A stretch of DNA of 64,000 nucleotides, taken from Magnetovibrio blakemorei (GTDB lineage Bacteria; Pseudomonadota; Alphaproteobacteria; Rhodospirillales; Magnetovibrionaceae). The notes below the pieces were generated by a model. That model was given only the letters and a program-made list of their open reading frames with translations, searched no databases and was not told the DNA's origin. The translations under genes and the position numbers were made by a program. Location: assembly GCF_001746755.1 (NCBI RefSeq), contig NZ_MCGG01000011.1:29479-93478 (forward strand), read 5' to 3'. Positions 35,293-44,878 of this stretch are shown here, in pieces. Positions within the stretch are counted from its first letter, which is position 1. Every line of letters begins with the position of its first letter.

Positions 35293-36140
35293 CATTTACG
35301 CATCAAATCGAGGATGAATTGAGGCAGCGCAAACGCCGCCTTGTGAAGGTCCGGCGTGTAGTAGCGACATTTGATCTGTGCCGCAGCAAAACGCGCCCGC
35401 AAGGTTTCCACGTCCACGTGACGCAACCCAGCGTCATCGCTGGCCCATCCCAGCGTCATAAAGCCACCGATGTAGGTTGGCACAACGGCCGTATAAAAGC
35501 TGTTGTCCGCAAAAGACTTCGCCATGCGCTGATAGGTGTTGGTCACCTCATCGCCTTGAAAAAACGGTACGCCATTTTGCGTGACCAAGACACCGCCTTC
35601 TTTTAAGCAGCGATGGCAATCGGCGTAAAAACTTTCCGTAAATAACACTTCACCAGGCCCAACAGGATCGGTTGAATCGACGATCACCACGTCAAACCGT
35701 TTGTCCGTTTCGGCCACAAACTTGACCCCGTCGGTGATGATCAAATCCGTGCGCGGATCACTGAAGGCACCATTGGAAATGTCTGGGAAGTGCTCCAAGC
35801 TCAAATCCACCACCGCGCGGTCAAGCTCCACCAAGGTCGCGTGTTGTACCGACGCATGGCGCAACGTTTCACGCAAGATGCCTCCATCGCCACCACCAAT
35901 GATCAAGACATCCTTGACATTGCCCTTGGCCAAGAGGGGCACGTGGGTGAGCATTTCATGATAAACGTGCTCGTCGCGCGTGGTGACTTGAACAATGTTG
36001 TCCAACGCCATCACGCGACCAAAAGTCGGCGTTTCGAAGATCACCAATTCTTGGTGTTCGGTCTTTTCGTGGAAAATGATGCGGGTGATATCGAAGCTCT
36101 GCGAATATCCGTTGTGGAGGATTTCGTCGAAACGCTTCAC
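35292..36140 (-). CDS. speE: Spermidine synthase
   Basis: A 282-residue aminopropyltransferase. The dcAdoMet-binding GGGDGGILRE motif, the ELDRAVVDLS acidic strand, and VDSTDPVGPGEVLFTESFY with the catalytic Asp are all present. It transfers aminopropyl from decarboxylated AdoMet to putrescine. The start is GTG 36140, overlapping the speD TGA as GTGA, so translation is coupled. Confidence 0.96.
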   Translation of the reverse strand: MKRFDEILHNGYSQSFDITRIIFHEKTEHQELVIFETPTFGRVMALDNIVQVTTRDEHVYHEMLTHVPLLAKGNVKDVLIIGGGDGGILRETLRHASVQHATLVELDRAVVDLSLEHFPDISNGAFSDPRTDLIITDGVKFVAETDKRFDVVIVDSTDPVGPGEVLFTESFYADCHRCLKEGGVLVTQNGVPFFQGDEVTNTYQRMAKSFADNSFYTAVVPTYIGGFMTLGWASDDAGLRHVDVETLRARFAAAQIKCRYYTPDLHKAAFALPQFILDLMRK

Positions 36141-36607
36141 TTGATCACGCCTCGCTTATGCGCGGACACGTCCATGCTTTTGGGCTGCAGGGCCTTTTTA
36201 ATGGACGGCAGAGCATCGTGCGGGTCGCAATCGCCGCACATAAAGATATCGATCGCCGCATAGGCTTTTTCCGGCCACGTGTGAATCGAAATATGGCTTT
36301 CCGCCAAAACCACCACACCAGACACGCCAGAATAAGGTGAAAAGTGATGGAAGTGGCTGTGCAAAATGGTTGCACCCGCATCCCGCGCCCCTTGGCACAA
36401 GGCGGCTTCGATGATGGTCGGGTTGTCGAGATGGATTGCATCCCACACTTCGACCAACACATGGTTGCCCGCGTAGCGGACGCCATCGCGTTCGATGAAA
36501 TAATCTTTGGTATTGTCGATAACGGGATAAAGCGTCTGGGGTTCGGCCTGTGGAGTGGTGGCGTCTTCCAGGTTGATATCGAATTCGGCAAGTGCGTGGC
36601 TGTTCAT
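36137..36607 (-). CDS. speD: S-adenosylmethionine decarboxylase proenzyme
   Basis: A 156-residue class 1b-type AdoMetDC. The self-cleavage site is in VVLAESHISIHTWPE, where Ser becomes the pyruvoyl group; HFSP-like HHFSPYSGVSG precedes it and YAAIDIFMCGDCDPHDAL follows. It provides the substrate of SpeE. GGGGGAG lies before ATG 36607. The length is somewhat above the minimal bacterial form because of an N-terminal ~25-residue extension. Confidence 0.95.
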   Translation of the reverse strand: MNSHALAEFDINLEDATTPQAEPQTLYPVIDNTKDYFIERDGVRYAGNHVLVEVWDAIHLDNPTIIEAALCQGARDAGATILHSHFHHFSPYSGVSGVVVLAESHISIHTWPEKAYAAIDIFMCGDCDPHDALPSIKKALQPKSMDVSAHKRGVIK

Positions 36608-36768
36608 CAGCGCTCCCCCAAACTAGAGTAACCCGCCTCTTAGTCATACCCAACATTGACGGAGCGCGCTTGATACGTGAAAGCGCTTGAAGGTTCAAGA
36701 TAATTTTGTTGCTTGAAGAAAAAAATCTCTCTTGCAACGTCCCAGATGCCAACTGTAGGGCCGCATGC

Positions 36769-39700
36769 TCAATACAAAGAGCTTAACTGCCCGTCTGCCA
36801 CGCGTTGGCGGTAGACCTCCATAAAACCTTGGAAATTTTCAACATTTTTAACAATGGGCTCAAGCCCCCGATAATCGATCAAGCCTGTTTCCGGGGGCTC
36901 GGCAATCAATTTGAAGGCATCGGCAAAACTGGTTTTGGCCATGGCCGGACCATACATGTCAAGCAACCGCACGATGGCCACCTCATTACCGCTGAGCGTG
37001 TTGGCGATGGCCAAAGACAGCACGGCTGCCGCCTGGACTTCATCGAGTGGCTTGCGCGGTTTTACGCCCATAAGCTGGGTCATCTTGTTCAATGATTTAG
37101 AGGCGTTTTTCCAATCACCGGCGCGCCAATAAATGTTGGACCGGATCATCTCCGCCTCTTGGCTGCTTTCAGGGTTCAGCAATTCGAGTGCGATTTGTGG
37201 CTGCTCCAAACCAATATGCGCCTGGGCGCGCAGCAGCACGCGCTGGCTCTCCAAGGCGTCAGGCAGTTTGGAGACTTGTGTTTTGTCGAGGCTCTCGATC
37301 GCCTTGTCATACTGTCGATCAAACAAGTAAATCAAAGCCAAACGCGCACCAACACGGGCTTTTTCTTCGCCTTTAAGACGAAATTCAATTTGAGCTTCCA
37401 AAAGGTCGGCGGCGCGGCTCAGCAAATCCACCCCCACCAACCGATCCGCCAAGCGGCGGATCATCTGGTCCCCCAAGGCCCCCGGCGGTGTCAATTCGCG
37501 GAACTCATCATACAACGCAATCGCCGTAACCGGCGGCAACACATCGGCCCCATTTTCCATATAGAGCATATTGAAGGCGTCGCTCATTTGTTTGGTGATC
37601 AAGTTGCTGTCGGGATTGTCCGGAAAATAAGTGGCCGCTTGGCGCAGCGTGCGTAACCCTTCGCGGTAAAGCTGTTGGTCCAAATACAAGGTGCCCAAGC
37701 GGTGCAAAAGCTTAAATTCAAATTCATCGCCCCGCCAAACAAAGCGCAATTTTTCATATTCTTCGATGGCATCCTTGGGCGTAAAGTGTCCTTGGCGCAG
37801 CAGCAATTCGGTACGGGCGACGGCAGCTTTGGCGCGTGAGGGACGGTGACGCCCTTCCATGGCACGTTCCCAATCTCCAATCGCCCCATCAAAATCGCCA
37901 CTGACTTCCTTCAACTTACCCGAGACGTAATCGATCTGATCTTGCTGCGCACGACTCGGATTGTCCAGGTTAAGCACTTCCAAATATTGCCCCGCCTGTT
38001 TAACATCGCCCAACTCGACCGCAGCTTGTGCCACCCACAACGCCGTCGGAATCTTCAGCGATTTGGGATACGGCTGGGTGATGGAGCCGGTTTTGCGCAG
38101 TTCATAGGCGACGTCGGGCAAATGGCCTTCTTCGGCAACCACCGCCGCACGCCAGAACGTGGCTTCGTCATAAGGGTCGAGATTGGGGTTGTTCAAATCC
38201 GTGCGGGCATCATCCAAGCGCCCCATCATCCAACTGGCGGCCCCTTTCATCATCAAGTATTCTGGATCCGCTGCGTATTCGGGTTCGACCCGGACCATTT
38301 CAGACAGCACGCCCAAGGACTCGGCCTCAAAACCATTGGCGAAATAAAACTGCGCCAAATCATGTTGGGTTTGCTTTTTGATGCGATCATTTTTGGCAAA
38401 GGCGACTTCCCTTTGTAAGTCTTGTTTGGTTTTGGTAAACGATTGCAAATCCGGTCGTTTCCATTTTTCCAAGTCCAAGACCCGGGTCATGGGCCGCAAT
38501 GAGCCCATGCCTGTGCTTGACGCCAATTGCTGCTGCAATTCGACATTGGCTTTTTCTTCGGCGCTCACACTGGAAATTTGCAAGGTTCCGGTGCTGGTGA
38601 TTTCCACACCTTGGCGCAACGGTCGCACGCGCAAATCATCCGACAGCGGCTTGATCACGACGCCTTGCTTTGAAGGCAACAACTGCACTTGCGGATACGA
38701 CCATATGCGCGACACTCCGTGCCCCAACGGGATCACCGGTATAACCACCAAGTTGTCGCCCACTTCGGGATCGCGAAAAGCAATGATGTTTCCCGGTTCG
38801 GGAACCGACACGAACAAACGCGCACCCAAGGGCGAGTCCGGCTGAGCATCGGCTTGCAATGGTGCGCTGGGAATCAGCGGCTGAGGTGCAAATTCCAAAA
38901 TCCAAGCCAACCCGGCGCGTTTGATATCAGGGTTCACGCTTTCCGCGGTGGTCATCCGCAAAACCGCACCGTTGCGCGATGGCACCTGTTCAACCGCCGT
39001 GATCAGAGCCGCGCCGTCTTTAAGCAAGGCTTGGGTGTCGATGGTAGCGCGTTTGTCGAAGACCACCCACAGATCACCCGCACGGCGAAACACCGCCGCG
39101 CCGACGGGTTCATCCCAGTTAAACTTCAAGGCCACGACGCCTTCCATGATCGAGCTGGCCTGGGCGCGGGTTTGCACCGGAGCTTGCTCAGGGGCCTGTT
39201 CAGAAGCCTGTCCAGAAGCTTGCTCTGTAACTTGGTCGGGAGCCTTCAACTCCAAGGGCATTGCCTTGGTTTCAGGGGATGTGTCTGCCGCTTGAGGCTG
39301 GACCGCGGGGGAGGTGGCGGCTTGTTCGACGGCAGCAACCGGTGCAGAACGGGGCGCAGGAGGTTGATCCCCCCCTTGCACCGCTTGTGCGGGGGACTGA
39401 GCCGGCGCAGGTGTCGCGGCCGCCTGCGTCCCCGGAGGATACACATCAACGATGACTTTGGGGCCACTGGTCGAAGTCTTGATATCTGAAGTGGCCGCCA
39501 CCTTTAAGGTAACGCTGAGCTTGCCGCCCTGAGTAGAACTTTCAGCGCCTTTGACATTGCGAATGTTCCCGCTGGCCAAGCGGTTGAGGTTAACCTGCCC
39601 AGGATTGGAAAATTGAAGTGTGGCCTTGTCTGCTGAGCGAACAAGATCAAACGTCGTCGTGCTGGGCCAATCAAAAACGATCCGGGTATAATCTTTGTGC

Positions 39701-40152
39701 ACCCCCGTGCGCACGCCGATGGTCGGCCCATCCCCTGGTGCTGTGGACGCGGTTTTGGACACGGCAATGGCCGCCGTCTCGGCCTTGGTGGCGCTGACGA
39801 TGTCCACCACCACCGAGGAGCCGCTGTCATAACTGCGCACCGAAAAATCACCCCGAACGCGCAACACGACCGTTGCGTCATTTGGCGCAGCTTCAGTGGC
39901 CGTTACCAATTGCCCCAGACCGCGCATAATCGGGCGCAGATCCGCTTGTATGGGGCGTGAAAAATTCACCACCAAACGATTGCCATCACGAACCGCTTGA
40001 TGACCAACGGGCTGTGGCCAACGAAATGTAATGCGACCATAACCGTCGCCCTGGCTGGTGCGCACCTGAACTTGATCAGCCCCAGCGGGTGACGTGAGCA
40101 ACAGGCTCCCCAGCACAAACATCACGCTGAATATGGCACCAAAGCGCTTCAT
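36769..40152 (-). CDS. Large secreted protein with AMIN-like N-terminus and TPR C-terminus
   Basis: A 1127-residue protein with a signal peptide (MFVLGSLLLTSPAGADQV). Residues ~25-240 carry two copies of a beta-rich unit (GYGRITFRWPQPVGHQAVRDGNRLVVNF and KDYTRIVFDWPSTTTFDLVRSADKATLQF), like AMIN domains that bind envelope components. A Pro/Gln/Ala linker (~240-330) leads to a further such unit, then from ~600 onward helical TPR-like repeats fill the rest. Its ATG overlaps the stop of the MotB-like gene (TGATG), so it is coupled to motor genes. It probably forms a periplasmic scaffold around the motor; no family name is known to me. Confidence 0.8.
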   Translation of the reverse strand: MKRFGAIFSVMFVLGSLLLTSPAGADQVQVRTSQGDGYGRITFRWPQPVGHQAVRDGNRLVVNFSRPIQADLRPIMRGLGQLVTATEAAPNDATVVLRVRGDFSVRSYDSGSSVVVDIVSATKAETAAIAVSKTASTAPGDGPTIGVRTGVHKDYTRIVFDWPSTTTFDLVRSADKATLQFSNPGQVNLNRLASGNIRNVKGAESSTQGGKLSVTLKVAATSDIKTSTSGPKVIVDVYPPGTQAAATPAPAQSPAQAVQGGDQPPAPRSAPVAAVEQAATSPAVQPQAADTSPETKAMPLELKAPDQVTEQASGQASEQAPEQAPVQTRAQASSIMEGVVALKFNWDEPVGAAVFRRAGDLWVVFDKRATIDTQALLKDGAALITAVEQVPSRNGAVLRMTTAESVNPDIKRAGLAWILEFAPQPLIPSAPLQADAQPDSPLGARLFVSVPEPGNIIAFRDPEVGDNLVVIPVIPLGHGVSRIWSYPQVQLLPSKQGVVIKPLSDDLRVRPLRQGVEITSTGTLQISSVSAEEKANVELQQQLASSTGMGSLRPMTRVLDLEKWKRPDLQSFTKTKQDLQREVAFAKNDRIKKQTQHDLAQFYFANGFEAESLGVLSEMVRVEPEYAADPEYLMMKGAASWMMGRLDDARTDLNNPNLDPYDEATFWRAAVVAEEGHLPDVAYELRKTGSITQPYPKSLKIPTALWVAQAAVELGDVKQAGQYLEVLNLDNPSRAQQDQIDYVSGKLKEVSGDFDGAIGDWERAMEGRHRPSRAKAAVARTELLLRQGHFTPKDAIEEYEKLRFVWRGDEFEFKLLHRLGTLYLDQQLYREGLRTLRQAATYFPDNPDSNLITKQMSDAFNMLYMENGADVLPPVTAIALYDEFRELTPPGALGDQMIRRLADRLVGVDLLSRAADLLEAQIEFRLKGEEKARVGARLALIYLFDRQYDKAIESLDKTQVSKLPDALESQRVLLRAQAHIGLEQPQIALELLNPESSQEAEMIRSNIYWRAGDWKNASKSLNKMTQLMGVKPRKPLDEVQAAAVLSLAIANTLSGNEVAIVRLLDMYGPAMAKTSFADAFKLIAEPPETGLIDYRGLEPIVKNVENFQGFMEVYRQRVADGQLSSLY

Positions 40153-40862
40153 CAGTTGCCCTCGACGGTGGGGAAGACGACGATGTCGACGCGGCGCCCC
40201 AACTTGGCACGGTCTTCCGCATCGATGTCCGGCAACTGCGCAAATCGGCTATCGGCATAGCCAAAGGCAATGATATCGTCTGTATATCCTGATTGGCGCA
40301 AAACGTTTGCAACAGCGGAAGCGCGCGCAACCGACAATTCCCAGTTGGTCGAAAAACCGCTTTCTTTCGACGGTTTTGCCGGATCCGTATGGCCGTTCAC
40401 GCCAACCTGATTGCCCACATTGCGCAACAAGCTTCCCAAAGTGAACAGGGCCGAGCGGGCTTCGTCAGGCATTTGTGCTTTGCCCGACGGAAACAACAAG
40501 TCACCCGGCAAGGCCACCACCAAACGGTCATCAAGCAGCATAATCCTAGAAAACTTGAGCAGCTCATCCCCTTCTACGCCGCGCTGTAAAACACCGGACA
40601 GATAGTCCAAGTCGGTCGCTTGGCGACGAAAAATGGTGCCGATGTTAAATTCCGCCGTGGCCGCCGCCACGGTGGTCAACTTACCCGGATTCAACGTCTG
40701 GGTCAGGGTATCGGTCATCGCATCCCATTTATCCATCTGCACCGACGACATGGAATACAACAACACAAAGAAGGTCAGCATCAGCGACACAAGGTCGGCA
40801 AACGTGATCATCCACGCCGCTTTGGGGCCTTCTGAGAGTTGGGGCAATTCTTCGTCTTGCAT
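40152..40862 (-). CDS. MotB-like stator protein with proton-binding Asp
   Basis: A 236-residue protein: membrane helix AAWMITFADLVSLMLTFFVLLYSM, where the Asp matches MotB Asp32, followed by a plug/linker region and an OmpA-like peptidoglycan-binding domain (VGVNGHTDPAKPS, WELSVARASAVANVLRQSGY, LGRRVDIVVFP). No MotA is encoded beside it, so its channel partner must be elsewhere. It lies 28 bases after the second MotB-like gene and is coupled to the 1127-residue gene. Confidence 0.87.
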   Translation of the reverse strand: MQDEELPQLSEGPKAAWMITFADLVSLMLTFFVLLYSMSSVQMDKWDAMTDTLTQTLNPGKLTTVAAATAEFNIGTIFRRQATDLDYLSGVLQRGVEGDELLKFSRIMLLDDRLVVALPGDLLFPSGKAQMPDEARSALFTLGSLLRNVGNQVGVNGHTDPAKPSKESGFSTNWELSVARASAVANVLRQSGYTDDIIAFGYADSRFAQLPDIDAEDRAKLGRRVDIVVFPTVEGN

Positions 40863-40890
40863 GTGAAAGCGATTAGGAGCGCATCAAGCG

Positions 40891-41595
40891 TTATTGAGCG
40901 CGTTTTAACCGATCCTCCTCAGAAAATTTCAATTTGGTCTTCTCAACGTCGCGGGTGTAAAACCAGATCATCACTTCACCGACATGTCCGGGACGGATTC
41001 CAACCGCGATACTGTCGGGCGGAATGCCGCGGGCGTTCATTTCTTCGGCAAAGGCCCCGGCGCGGCGGACCTCCAACGTTTCTTCTGTGGCCATGGTTTT
41101 GCCATCTGACGCCGTCGGTGCGCCGATGACAAATTCCAAATCATAGCGCAGGCCCGCCGGACGGTTGGACAGCGCCGCCACGGTGCGATCCAGCAGCGGG
41201 AACATCGCCGAGCGAATGCCCGCTTCGTCTTTAAAAAACAAGCTGTCGGATTTCATCACCAAACGCATCTGACGTCCGGGCTGAACCGTTTCAACCTTAT
41301 CGACCCCCAACGCGGTTGAAAAAATACCCGTAACCTGTTGTTGGAATTCCTGGCCCGCCAAGACGTCTCCGTCCTTTGAAATAAACGTTTGCAAATCAGC
41401 AGAGGGCGGCACGATAGAGGTGAACGCACTGGAGAGGCTATCCATCACTTTTTTTGACTTGGTATCTTCAACCTTGGAAATTGTGACCAGCAAAATGAAG
41501 AAGGCGAGCACCACCAAGTACAGCCCAAGAAACAAGGCGACGGTGTTCGATTCCCCATCAGGAATCTTTCTGATCTCATCGTTCGCAGTGCCCAT
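40891..41595 (-). CDS. Second MotB-like protein lacking the proton-binding Asp
   Basis: A 234-residue protein with one N-terminal helix (NTVALFLGLYLVVLAFFILLVTISKVE) and a C-terminal OmpA-related domain without the usual HTD motif (YDLEFVIGAPTAS, RAGAFAEEMNARGIPPDSIAVGI). At the position where MotB carries Asp the helix has no acidic residue, so it should not conduct protons. Position between cheZ and the Asp-containing MotB suggests a structural partner, perhaps forming a heteromer with it. ATG 41595 is chosen; a TTG at 41604 is possible. Confidence 0.75.
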   Translation of the reverse strand: MGTANDEIRKIPDGESNTVALFLGLYLVVLAFFILLVTISKVEDTKSKKVMDSLSSAFTSIVPPSADLQTFISKDGDVLAGQEFQQQVTGIFSTALGVDKVETVQPGRQMRLVMKSDSLFFKDEAGIRSAMFPLLDRTVAALSNRPAGLRYDLEFVIGAPTASDGKTMATEETLEVRRAGAFAEEMNARGIPPDSIAVGIRPGHVGEVMIWFYTRDVEKTKLKFSEEDRLKRAQ

Positions 41596-41609
41596 GGCGG
41601 ACAATGACC

Positions 41610-42413
41610 CTAGTCAAAACTAGCCAAAAGATCATCAATCTCAGCCTGGCTTTTGGCCTTAGCGCCTAGCTGAGGACCCTCAAGAAGGTCAGCGTCAGTG
41701 AGTGTCGTTTTTGCCTCAGATTTTGGCTTGGTGGTTTTGTTTTTAACCTTGGGGGCAATCAATTCATCGCCCAGCGCCAACACCAATGCATCAATGCGGT
41801 CTTCGATGTTTTTCAACGCCGTAACCACCTTCCCGATACGCTGGCCCGTGATGTCTTGAAACGTGCAGGCTTCGTAAATGCTGGTGGTGGCGTCCATCAG
41901 TTTCGCGCCGACCTCATCCGTGACATCGCCCATCACCCCTTCGACCAGTTCGCAGCTGTCCATAATCGTGTTTGTGGCCGTTGCGGTGGCTTCGATGATC
42001 GCGTCCAGTTCATCGGTGGCGCTGAGTAAAAATTCATCTTTGACATCATGGGGGGAAATGGCTGCAATTTCGCGTTTTGCCGCATCAATATATGCCGCGA
42101 GACGTTCCAACTCGTCATAAACGTCCGCGATCTCTGCCGACCTGCGCCCCGAGGCTATGGAGACAAAAGAGCTTTTGGTTTTGCATTTTGCAGGGCGAAC
42201 GCCTGCAAGAGATTGGGCCGTCGGGGTTTTCTTGGTTTTACCCGTTCCCGCTGCTTTACCGGATGCCTTTAGTGCTTTCAATTTAACATTGGCACGCTTT
42301 ACATCAGCCTTTGCACCAGCCTTAACGTCCGCCTTAGCACTCGTTTTGGTGCTGGCTTTGCGTGTGGCCTTTGGCTTTTCAGCCGTGGCCGTTTTCGACT
42401 TGCGTCCGGCCAT
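41610..42413 (-). CDS. cheZ: Chemotaxis protein phosphatase CheZ
   Basis: A 267-residue CheZ. The catalytic segment EACTFQDITGQRIGKVVTAL (Gln near residue 191) is the CheZ hallmark, and the C-terminal SQAEIDDLLASFD is the CheY-binding peptide. The first ~75 residues are a Lys/Ala/Thr-rich disordered extension not found in E. coli CheZ. It dephosphorylates CheY-P and lies 20 bases after cheY. Confidence 0.93.
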   Translation of the reverse strand: MAGRKSKTATAEKPKATRKASTKTSAKADVKAGAKADVKRANVKLKALKASGKAAGTGKTKKTPTAQSLAGVRPAKCKTKSSFVSIASGRRSAEIADVYDELERLAAYIDAAKREIAAISPHDVKDEFLLSATDELDAIIEATATATNTIMDSCELVEGVMGDVTDEVGAKLMDATTSIYEACTFQDITGQRIGKVVTALKNIEDRIDALVLALGDELIAPKVKNKTTKPKSEAKTTLTDADLLEGPQLGAKAKSQAEIDDLLASFD

Positions 42414-42433
42414 GACGGGCTCCTTACACGTCC

Positions 42434-42826
42434 TCAGAAGTCACCAAGCACGCTGACCATTTTAGATTTCAAGGTGGCTGCATTGAACGGCTTCACAATG
42501 TAGTTGGAAACCCCAGCCTCTTTCGCCGTAATGACGTTTTCGGACTTGGATTCAGCGGTCACCATAATAAACGGGATATGCTTGAGCTTATCGTCTGCAC
42601 GCACATGACGCAGCAATTCGATGCCGGTCATAGGCTCCATGTTCCAATCGGAAATGATCAAACCAAACTTACCGCCTGAATCTTTAAGAATTTCAAGCGC
42701 TTGCGTCCCATCTGTCGCTTCTTCAACATTTTCAAAGCCAAGTTGGCGAAGAAGATTCCTGATAATCCTAAGCATGGTCTTGTAATCATCCACGATCAGA
42801 ACATTCATGTTCATGTCGACAGCCAT
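42434..42826 (-). CDS. cheY: Chemotaxis response regulator CheY
   Basis: A 130-residue single receiver domain: acidic pair Asp13/Asp14, phosphoacceptor Asp60 (LIISDWNMEPMTG), Thr in MVTAES and Lys in YIVKPF. It resembles E. coli-type CheY closely (DYKTMLRIIRNLLRQLGFENVEEATDG). It should bind FliM, encoded four genes upstream, to set motor direction. It is directly upstream of cheZ. Confidence 0.96.
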   Translation of the reverse strand: MAVDMNMNVLIVDDYKTMLRIIRNLLRQLGFENVEEATDGTQALEILKDSGGKFGLIISDWNMEPMTGIELLRHVRADDKLKHIPFIMVTAESKSENVITAKEAGVSNYIVKPFNAATLKSKMVSVLGDF

Positions 42827-43125
42827 GTGAACACTCCATTTTCCGGCCGGCTATGGCCTCAAACCCGTGAGCCGCACCTTGTTGTGCACTCAGTTAATAA
42901 CATAAATGGCAAACCGTTAGTTTACCGTTACCAAATAAAACATCAAACTGGCAAATACCCCATACACGTAAGCAGCACGTGGCAAAACTAAATACTGACA
43001 CACAACCGACGCACCCACAAAGGGCCCGAAGGGAAAGAACGACGTGCTGCAATATACTTAGGTAAAGGAGTCGCGCCCAGTTCGCAACCTTTTAGAATAT
43101 GCCCCCAGCGTTTTTCACAACCTTT
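42827..43125. other. Intergenic region upstream of cheY
   Basis: About 300 bases between the MotE-like gene and cheY, both minus-strand. It should hold the cheY promoter. I looked for a sigma-54 -24/-12 pair (GG-N10-GC) on the minus strand and found none that is convincing. A small hairpin (GGGCCCGAAGGG area near 43021) is present. Nothing else is recognised. Confidence 0.5.
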
Positions 43126-44013
43126 TCACCCCCCTACAGCCCCCGGTTCGGGTAACTTGCGCAAGGCATTCAGCTCAACCGTCACTTCGCGAGCCCGAAC
43201 GGGATTCATTTTTGCCATGATCGGGGCGAGAGAACGCTCTTTCATCCGTTCCGCCACTTGAAGCAAAACGTCCATTTCCAGATCTTCAAAAATCAGCGCC
43301 GCATCCTTAGGCTTCATGCTTTCGTAAATTTTCACCAAACTCATCAATTTAGCATCTTGCTGGTCATCATACGTCTTAATGAGGCTCTCAATCGTCGCCT
43401 GCAAGGCCTTGAAATCAGATATTTTTTGGTCAATTCTCGATTCCGCAGCCGCCAAAAGGGCTTCACGGGTTTCCAACTCACGGCCACGCGAATCAATCTC
43501 GACGCGCCGTTCAGCCAACTTTTGCAACAAATCGATTTCCGATTGGGTCAACAAGGTCGGATCATCCGCCAGCATCCTTGCGGCGACGGCGGCACGATCT
43601 TCTTCGCTCATCCCTCCGCCACTGCCGCCACTGGTTCCACCACCCGTGTCCGCATCCCCCCCATCATTGACCTGCAATTCAGATGGAACCGCTCCTGGCG
43701 CTGGTACAGAAGCGCCTGTCGGCGGTGTTTGAGCGGCGGTTTGCGCAATCGCTTCGGTGCTGCTGACCGAAACCGTGCCATTGAAAAAGCTGTCGAAACC
43801 ATCCCAAATATCGCCCACACGGACCGTCAGGGTCAGCGTGCAAAAAAAGATCACCATCGGCAACAGGCGAATTTTCACCACCACCCGGCGCAAAAAGCTG
43901 GGTTCTTTGCGGGGCTGATCGTCGAAATCGAAATCAGGAACGCCCTGGTCTTCCGAATGCGCCGGGCGCCGAATGGGGTTTATTTTACCGATGCTCATCG
44001 CTTTTTGTGCCAT
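43126..44013 (-). CDS. MotE-like motor chaperone (MgtE N-domain)
   Basis: A 295-residue membrane protein with one helix near residues 48-65 (IRLLPMVIFFCTLTLTV), a Gly-rich linker (GGDADTGGGTSGGSGGG near 118-135), a coiled coil (LQKLAERRVEIDSRGRELETREALL) and a C-terminal MgtE_N-like domain (LVKIYESMKPKDAALIFEDLEMDVLLQVAERMKERSLAPIMAKM). This is the layout of MotE, a periplasmic chaperone for MotC in Sinorhizobium. It follows the DUF6468-type gene by 28 bases in the fliL-fliM operon. Confidence 0.85.
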   Translation of the reverse strand: MAQKAMSIGKINPIRRPAHSEDQGVPDFDFDDQPRKEPSFLRRVVVKIRLLPMVIFFCTLTLTVRVGDIWDGFDSFFNGTVSVSSTEAIAQTAAQTPPTGASVPAPGAVPSELQVNDGGDADTGGGTSGGSGGGMSEEDRAAVAARMLADDPTLLTQSEIDLLQKLAERRVEIDSRGRELETREALLAAAESRIDQKISDFKALQATIESLIKTYDDQQDAKLMSLVKIYESMKPKDAALIFEDLEMDVLLQVAERMKERSLAPIMAKMNPVRAREVTVELNALRKLPEPGAVGG

Positions 44014-44041
44014 ATCCGTGGTTTAACATTTCACGCCAACA

Positions 44042-44833
44042 TCATTTCATCGAACTGAGCGCTTTAAGCAACTCACGTGCCGCGTCTGTATCGCCGATGG
44101 AACCAGGTTCGTCGGCGAGCAAACGATCACCCAACAATTTATCGTTGGGCTTTAAGCCACCCAAGCCTCCACCCAAGCGCTGGGTCGGGGAACCGGAAGG
44201 GCCCTGAGACTGGGGTTGATCCGAAAGAGGTCCTGGGTGCCCACCGCTAACGCGCGGCTTTGAAACAGATGGATCGACAGCGTTTTCAGGCCTGGACGGT
44301 TTGTTTTTAGATGCAAACATATTGCCACCGGCCCGTTGAGAGGGGGATTTTTCCGGAGTTCTGGTCGGCATTCTGTCGGCGTTCCTCTCGGAACGACCAT
44401 TTGTCCGCCCCCCGCCTTGGGGGGCAGAGGCGGCGCGAATGGCCTGTTCAATCAAACGGCCGTCACCTTCGATTTCATCATCCATATCCCGATCGTTACC
44501 CTGCATCCGGTCTTGACCAAAGGTCTTGGCCGGGCGCCCCGCGGAGACCATCTGGTCTGCGGCGCGTGATCCGCGCTCCACCAAATAGGCAAGATCGTCG
44601 CGCAACACTTCGGCCTTATCCACTTCGGCTTGCAAAGCATCGCTTGACCCCTTGAGTTCGCGGATGCTGTCGTGGGCCTTGTCGGTGGCTTCGGCAAAGA
44701 TCTTGGCAAGTTCTTGAAGTTCGTTTTTGTCGTTACGCAATTGAGCCAAACGCTGGTTCAGACGCACCGCATAGATGATCGTCAGCACCAACAACAGCGC
44801 GATGATAACGTTAAGTATGAACGCAATTTGCAC
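44042..44833 (-). CDS. DUF6468-type flagellar cluster protein
   Basis: A 263-residue protein with an N-terminal membrane helix (MQIAFILNVIIALLLVLTIIYAVRL), a coiled coil (LAQLRNDKNELQELAKIFAEATDKAHDSIRELKGSSD) and a long low-complexity C-terminal half. The start is GTG 44833 with GAGGTAAAC before it. It matches what is seen as DUF6468 between fliM and motE in Rhodospirillales; function not known, presumably motor-associated at the inner membrane. Confidence 0.8.
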   Translation of the reverse strand: MQIAFILNVIIALLLVLTIIYAVRLNQRLAQLRNDKNELQELAKIFAEATDKAHDSIRELKGSSDALQAEVDKAEVLRDDLAYLVERGSRAADQMVSAGRPAKTFGQDRMQGNDRDMDDEIEGDGRLIEQAIRAASAPQGGGRTNGRSERNADRMPTRTPEKSPSQRAGGNMFASKNKPSRPENAVDPSVSKPRVSGGHPGPLSDQPQSQGPSGSPTQRLGGGLGGLKPNDKLLGDRLLADEPGSIGDTDAARELLKALSSMK

Positions 44834-44878
44834 GTTTACCTCACGAGCGCTTTCACGCCTTCCCTCTTTGGGTTTTCA

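Noticed and set aside
42827..43125. Sigma-54 promoter for cheY (TGCCACGTGCTGCTT on the minus strand)
   Set aside because: Lacks the GG dinucleotide at -24, so not convincing.
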